DNA from: an uncultured Lachnospiraceae bacterium
GTDB lineage: Bacteria; Bacillota; Clostridia; Lachnospirales; Lachnospiraceae
Direction: 5' to 3'
NCBI GenBank assembly: GCA_946536155.1
Contig: CAMNEB010000002.1
Span: 1-52,185 of the forward strand
Length of the DNA: 52,185 nucleotides
The notes under the pieces were generated by a model. The model did not search any database, was not told the DNA's origin, and saw nothing but the letters and a program-made list of their open reading frames with translations. Shown one piece after another: positions 48,670 to 52,185 of the stretch (position 1 is the stretch's first letter; each line of letters starts with the position of its first letter). The position numbers were made by a program, and so were the translations under genes.

Positions 48670-49452
48670 TCATGTTTCGGCTATTTTGTATAGTCTGTGG
48701 GCATTGTGCCAGGCCGCTTCAAGCACCTCTTCCGTGCTGATTTTCCTGATCTCTGCGATGCGGTCCGCGACAAGTCCCAGGTATGCCGAAGTGTTCCTCT
48801 CACCCCTGTGCGGGACAGGTGCAAGATAGGGGCAGTCCGTCTCGAGAACCAGATTCGACAGAGGGATGTACTCTACAGCCTCCACAAGCTTTCTGGCATT
48901 CTTGAATGTGACAACCCCGCCTATCCCGAAAAAGAAGTCCATTTCCAGAAGTTCCCGGGCAGTCTCTTTTGTATAGGAATAACAGTGCATCACTCCGCCT
49001 ATATCCCCGGCGTGTTCCGCCTTCATAATATCTATCGTATCCCGGGCGGCTTCTCTTGAGTGTATGACGACAGGTTTTGACACCTCTGCGGCAAGCCTGA
49101 GCTGTCTTGAGAACCACTCCTTCTGAACATCCGCGGGATCATCGTCCCAGTGATAATCCAGCCCGATCTCCCCGATGGCTACACATTTATCCTCGCGGGC
49201 AGCTGCAGCCTGCAGCCATTCCCAGGTTTCGTCGTTCAGCTCACTGCACTGTCCCGGTATGACCCCGAGAGCACAGTACATCCATGGATATCTCCGGGAA
49301 AGCTCAAGTGCGGTCTTTGAAGACGCGATCCCCGCACCTATGTCCGTAACCCTGAGCACACCCGAATCCTTAAGGGATGCAAGGACCTCTTCCCTGTCGG
49401 AGTCAAATGCGGCGTCATCATAATGCACATGTGTATCAAATATCCGGATCAT
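48670..49452 (-). CDS. TatD-family metal-dependent hydrolase
   Basis: A 260-residue TIM-barrel hydrolase of the TatD DNase/deacylase family. Metal ligands are visible: His8 and His10 in DTHVHYD, Glu in GEIGLDYHWD, His in VIHSREA, His in MHCYS and Asp in ETDCPYLAP. The ATG at 49452 follows GGGGAG by 4 bases. A longer frame to 49593 merely reads through the tRNA-Lys gene. Known members are 3'-5' DNases or D-aminoacyl-tRNA deacylase relatives; the substrate here is not given by sequence. Confidence 0.93.
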   Translation of the reverse strand: MIRIFDTHVHYDDAAFDSDREEVLASLKDSGVLRVTDIGAGIASSKTALELSRRYPWMYCALGVIPGQCSELNDETWEWLQAAAAREDKCVAIGEIGLDYHWDDDPADVQKEWFSRQLRLAAEVSKPVVIHSREAARDTIDIMKAEHAGDIGGVMHCYSYTKETARELLEMDFFFGIGGVVTFKNARKLVEAVEYIPLSNLVLETDCPYLAPVPHRGERNTSAYLGLVADRIAEIRKISTEEVLEAAWHNAHRLYKIAET

Positions 49453-49502
49453 AGATCTCCCCAAACATCCGGCAAAAACCGGAGAAATAAAAGAAAAGGC
49501 CA

Positions 49503-49525
49503 CAAACCCGCTTATAGCAAGCCTG
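49503..49525 (-). terminator. Terminator after tRNA-Lys
   Basis: Minus strand CAGGCTTGC and GCGGGTTTG pair over 9 bp (with G-T pairs) around the loop TATAA, and TTTTCTTTTATT follows. It separates the tRNA from tatD. Confidence 0.65.
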
Positions 49526-49535
49526 CGACCTCGCA

Positions 49536-49608
49536 TGCACCTCCAGGGGCTCGAACCCTGGACACCCTGATTAAGAGTCAGGTGCTCTACCAACTGAGCT
49601 AGAGGTGC
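49536..49608 (-). tRNA. tRNA-Lys (anticodon CTT)
   Basis: The reverse complement folds as a 73-nt cloverleaf: acceptor GCACCTC with GAGGTGC and discriminator A, D arm AGCTCAGTTGGTAGAGC, anticodon stem CCTGA/TCAGG with loop CTCTTAA (anticodon CTT), and T arm CAGGG-TTCGAGC-CCCTG. CCA is not encoded. It has a promoter at 49630-49658 and a terminator after it. Confidence 0.95.
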
Positions 49609-49629
49609 GTTCTTTAGTGCAACGATGAG

Positions 49630-49658
49630 ATATTACCACCTATTAAAAAGAAAAGCAA
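49630..49658 (-). promoter_or_regulatory. Promoter of tRNA-Lys
   Basis: Minus strand TTGCTT (49653-49658), a 17-base spacer and TAATAT (49630-49635). The -35 lacks two consensus bases. The start would be about 15 bases before the mature tRNA. Confidence 0.6.
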
Positions 49659-49729
49659 CAAAAAAATTATTTTTTTTCATATTTTTTTGAAGAAGACGGT
49701 TTTTCGGGCTTTTTCCCACCGTTTCCGGC

Positions 49730-51622
49730 CTATTTTCTTCTCCCGGGTTTATTCACCTTCTGCTCATACATCCTGGCATCGGCGATCTTCAAAAACTCTT
49801 CTATCATGCCGAAAGAATCCGTTTCGGTAATGTATGCGCCCCAGCTGAAATCCAGCAGATAATCCTTATCGTTGGTTTTATTGAATTCAGCGGTCAGCTC
49901 CTTCATGCGGCCCACAAACCTCTCCAACCTTATCTCGGAATAATCCGGGGCAAAGATGTAGAACTCATCGCCTCCCGTTCTTCCGGCTATTTCTCCGGAA
50001 TCACAGCATTTCGTTATGATGCCCGCAAGCGCCCTGATGGCGCGGTCTCCCTCATAATGGCCGAATTCGTCATTGATGCGCTTTAATCCGTCCATATCCA
50101 TCACGATCGTACAGACATTCTTTCTCTCCGCCAGATTCGAGATCATGGCGCGGGATCTGTCATCGAATCCTCTCCTGTTCAGCATTCCGGTAAGACCGTC
50201 GGATATGCTGAGTCCTTCCAGCCTGCCAATGAGCTTGCTTATATGATCCTTCTGGTGGAGCGAGTTCAGCGTAAGTCCCAGAGTGTGGAGCCAGACATTA
50301 TGGAATTCGTTGAATATGTCCTTGCCGGTCATCTCCACTACGGAATATCCGAAGATCCTTTCGGCAAAGTGGACCACCATTATATAGTACACATGACATC
50401 TGTCAGTGGATGGCTGCGGGATGAGGGATGAGGTGCTGAAGGAATGCGGGCTCTTTGTATACTCCTTGTTCTTGTCGATCCATATAACGGGGATGAATCT
50501 TCCCGAAGGCGCGGTATAGCCGCTGTCATAAACAGGCTTCCCGTTCAGATCGGTATGGACCATCATAAAGAATGCGGAATAGTCACCGAAATTGACCGAA
50601 TCTTCTGCAAAAACAGCCTCCATCTGGCGGACGCTGTCGACCTTATTCAGCTTCAGCATCGCAGACTCAAGTTCATAGACGGCGGTGGACATGAGTCTCT
50701 TGTCTTCGTGCGCACGGTCAATGGTCTCAAGCACATGTCTGTACTCGAGGGGATCGCAGCCGCACGACTGTGAAGGCACGATCCTGGGGAATACGCGCAG
50801 ATCATGATCTTTTGCGTCTTTTCCGTCGGAAAGATCTGTCAGAAGCCTTAATGCCTTATATGCTATGTCCATGCGCTCACGCGTAACGGAGGTGATGTGC
50901 GGGAGAAATTCCTTTCCGTCGGGAGTTCCGTCGTAACCCGAAACGCAGATATCCTCGGGAACCTTGATCCCCATCTGCCTGAAGGCGTTGATAAGTGATA
51001 TCGCCATATAGTCGTTGCCGCACACAACAGCCTGGGGACGGTCGGGAAGGGACAGGAAATAGTGAGCCGCCTCAACGCCCTTGTTGTACCAGAAATCCCC
51101 TTCGAACATGCCGACGCCGTCTTCGGGGAATCCGTATTCCTTCATGACGGTGCGGAACTCGTTCAGACGCAGACGCGCATCGGGATGGGTGAGATAACCT
51201 GACATATACCCGATCCTGGTAAAGTGGTGATGGTTGATAAAATGCTCAACCATTGCCCTGAGTCCGCCGGCATCGTCAAACTCTATATTGTAAAAACCCT
51301 CAACATGACTGCTGATGGATACCACGGGGCATTTCGCGCTCCGCAGCTTTCTCTCGACCCTGTCGGCCATTCCTTCGATGTTGTAGCCTTCACCGTCAAA
51401 AATGATGCCGTCAAACTGATCCAGATCCACAAACTCCAGAAAGCCGGACTCCTGATCCTCCGCCACGGTATTGATGCTGCGAAGCTTGCCGTATGAATTG
51501 AAATACACGAGGTTCACACCAAGATCCTCGGCAGCAATATTCAGGACTCTGCACAGGCTGCATTTGTACCTGCCTGTAAGTCCGCTTGAAAACACTGCTA
51601 TCATTTTTCTGCGGCCGCTCAT
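49730..51622 (-). CDS. LacI-type sugar-sensor/GGDEF diguanylate cyclase
   Basis: A 630-residue soluble protein. Residues about 7-290 form a periplasmic-binding-like domain as in LacI/PurR repressors (SGLTGRYKCSLCRV, then AVVCGNDYMAISLINAFRQM and EDICVSGYDGTPDGKE), but no helix-turn-helix precedes it and no signal peptide exists, so it is an internal sensor. A middle region of about 170 residues is unrecognised. The GGDEF domain has SDGLTGMLNRRGFD and the exact GGDEF at 550-554; no RxxD inhibitory site is seen. GGAGGT precedes the ATG. It follows the GH3 gene by 33 bases. An imperfect hairpin near 49696-49722 may end the transcript. Sugar-controlled cyclic di-GMP synthesis is the inference. 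Confidence 0.9.
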   Translation of the reverse strand: MSGRRKMIAVFSSGLTGRYKCSLCRVLNIAAEDLGVNLVYFNSYGKLRSINTVAEDQESGFLEFVDLDQFDGIIFDGEGYNIEGMADRVERKLRSAKCPVVSISSHVEGFYNIEFDDAGGLRAMVEHFINHHHFTRIGYMSGYLTHPDARLRLNEFRTVMKEYGFPEDGVGMFEGDFWYNKGVEAAHYFLSLPDRPQAVVCGNDYMAISLINAFRQMGIKVPEDICVSGYDGTPDGKEFLPHITSVTRERMDIAYKALRLLTDLSDGKDAKDHDLRVFPRIVPSQSCGCDPLEYRHVLETIDRAHEDKRLMSTAVYELESAMLKLNKVDSVRQMEAVFAEDSVNFGDYSAFFMMVHTDLNGKPVYDSGYTAPSGRFIPVIWIDKNKEYTKSPHSFSTSSLIPQPSTDRCHVYYIMVVHFAERIFGYSVVEMTGKDIFNEFHNVWLHTLGLTLNSLHQKDHISKLIGRLEGLSISDGLTGMLNRRGFDDRSRAMISNLAERKNVCTIVMDMDGLKRINDEFGHYEGDRAIRALAGIITKCCDSGEIAGRTGGDEFYIFAPDYSEIRLERFVGRMKELTAEFNKTNDKDYLLDFSWGAYITETDSFGMIEEFLKIADARMYEQKVNKPGRRK

Positions 51623-51655
51623 ACGGTACCTCCGTTACGAAAGATCAAAAATCTG

Positions 51656-52185
51656 TCATCTCCTGCGGGGATATGCCCCTTCAATGTCCACGGGTGCACT
51701 GAGAACCACCTCATTGGCATTCTTTGCGATCTGTATCTCATATTCACCGGTATAGTGGACATAGGCTTTGCACTCATCGTTCCAGTGTGCAAAATCTCTT
51801 GATGAGAGCTCAAATGTCACGGTCTCGCTCTCGCCGGGCTTAAGGAGCTTTGTCTTGGCAAATCCCTTAAGCTCTCTTACGGGTCTGGGAAGTGCGCATT
51901 TATTCACTCCGACATATAGCTGAACAACTTCTCTTCCCGCTTTTTTGCCGGTATTGGTGACCTTTACGGAAACCGTGATGCCTCCGGACTTTTCATCGCC
52001 GATAAATCCCTTTGCATTTATCTGAAGATCCGAATACTTGAAAGTCGTATATGAGAGTCCGTATCCGAAGGGGAAAAGAACGGGCATCTTCTTGGAGGTG
52101 TAATATCTGTATCCGACGAACTCTCCCTCACTGTATTTTACGGAATCGTCACATCCGAAATAGTACAGATATGAAGGATTGTCCT
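51656..52185 (-). CDS. GH3 beta-glucosidase, C-terminal part (truncated by window edge)
   Basis: The frame is open to the right edge, so at least 175 residues are visible and the catalytic domain lies outside. The segment YYTSKKMPVLFPFGYGLSYT is the conserved end of the GH3 C-terminal domain, and a fibronectin-III-like domain follows (VKVTNTGKKAGREVVQLYV, PRPVRELKGFAK, GESETVTFEL). The enzyme would hydrolyse terminal beta-linked glucose or related sugars. The internal ATG at 52087 is not the start. The following gene encodes a sugar-sensing diguanylate cyclase, 33 bases on. Confidence 0.93.
   Translation of the reverse strand, partial: DNPSYLYYFGCDDSVKYSEGEFVGYRYYTSKKMPVLFPFGYGLSYTTFKYSDLQINAKGFIGDEKSGGITVSVKVTNTGKKAGREVVQLYVGVNKCALPRPVRELKGFAKTKLLKPGESETVTFELSSRDFAHWNDECKAYVHYTGEYEIQIAKNANEVVLSAPVDIEGAYPRRR

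Noticed and set aside
49453-49593. N-terminal extension of TatD by 47 residues
   Set aside because: The extra codons read through tRNA-Lys and its terminator; a good ribosome-binding site and the family start are at 49452.
1-52185. CRISPR array, prophage, insertion sequence or replication origin
   Set aside because: No spaced repeat array, transposase, structural phage gene or DnaA-box cluster was seen; only a recombinase scrap at the left end.

Overview
The window looks like a chromosomal segment of a low-to-mid GC Gram-positive bacterium of the class Clostridia, most likely Lachnospiraceae. This is judged from gene content and protein style only. The Firmicute-specific genes are hprK, whiA, rapZ, a Crh-like HPr and a MecA-type adaptor. 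Also fitting are a short archaeal-type ProS, DUF1846 and DUF6020-like proteins, LicD proteins, cell-wall-binding repeats and a sugar-binding-protein/GGDEF fusion. There is no prophage, IS element or CRISPR array. The only trace of mobile DNA is a broken tyrosine recombinase tail beside a tRNA-Gly gene at the left end.

Left part (1-7 kb): a partial minus-strand gene at the edge, the recombinase remnant, tRNA-Gly(TCC), a secreted amidase, and a minus-strand envelope block (DUF6020-like membrane protein, MurG, GtrA, a D-2-hydroxyacid dehydrogenase, a lipoprotein). The amidase and the membrane protein overlap tail to tail in coding sequence.

A very compact minus-strand block follows (18.25 to 7.02 kb). 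Its order is a 77-aa protein, a spore-photoproduct-lyase-like radical SAM protein, two LicD paralogues, TldD, TldE, a CUT1 ABC ATPase, an FRG-domain protein, two sugar-type permeases, and a binding protein with both a lipobox and a C-terminal membrane helix. Junctions are TAATG or ATGA overlaps or gaps of under 20 bases, so it reads as one operon with one promoter near 18.27 kb. This combination is the best candidate for an undescribed system.

Middle (18.3-28.1 kb): a plus-strand pair (membrane-fused aminopropyltransferase-like protein, acyltransferase with a zinc ribbon), a membrane GGDEF protein, a GNAT acetyltransferase coupled to a GH25 lysozyme with cell-wall-binding repeats, a cyclophilin, class II aldolase and a lipid kinase. 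A possible small RNA lies between cyclophilin and aldolase.

The next minus-strand operon (37.9 to 28.3 kb) is ftsH, a D,D-carboxypeptidase homologue lacking every catalytic motif residue, trmB, trx, hprK, ROK glucokinase, murB, rapZ, whiA and a Crh-like HPr with Ser at position 15 and at position 46. HprK and its likely target share the operon, and a cre-like box lies just beyond it, ahead of the lipid kinase and aldolase genes. This suggests a carbon-catabolite signalling unit joined to envelope and protein-quality genes.

Right part (38-52 kb): DUF1846 protein, UvrC, an HD protein, a DnaQ-like exonuclease, ProS, a HAD phosphatase, a TPM-domain protein with a Gly/His tail coupled to a zinc-ribbon membrane protein, a MecA-like adaptor, TatD, tRNA-Lys(CTT), a sugar-sensor/GGDEF protein and, running off the edge, the C-terminus of a GH3 beta-glucosidase.
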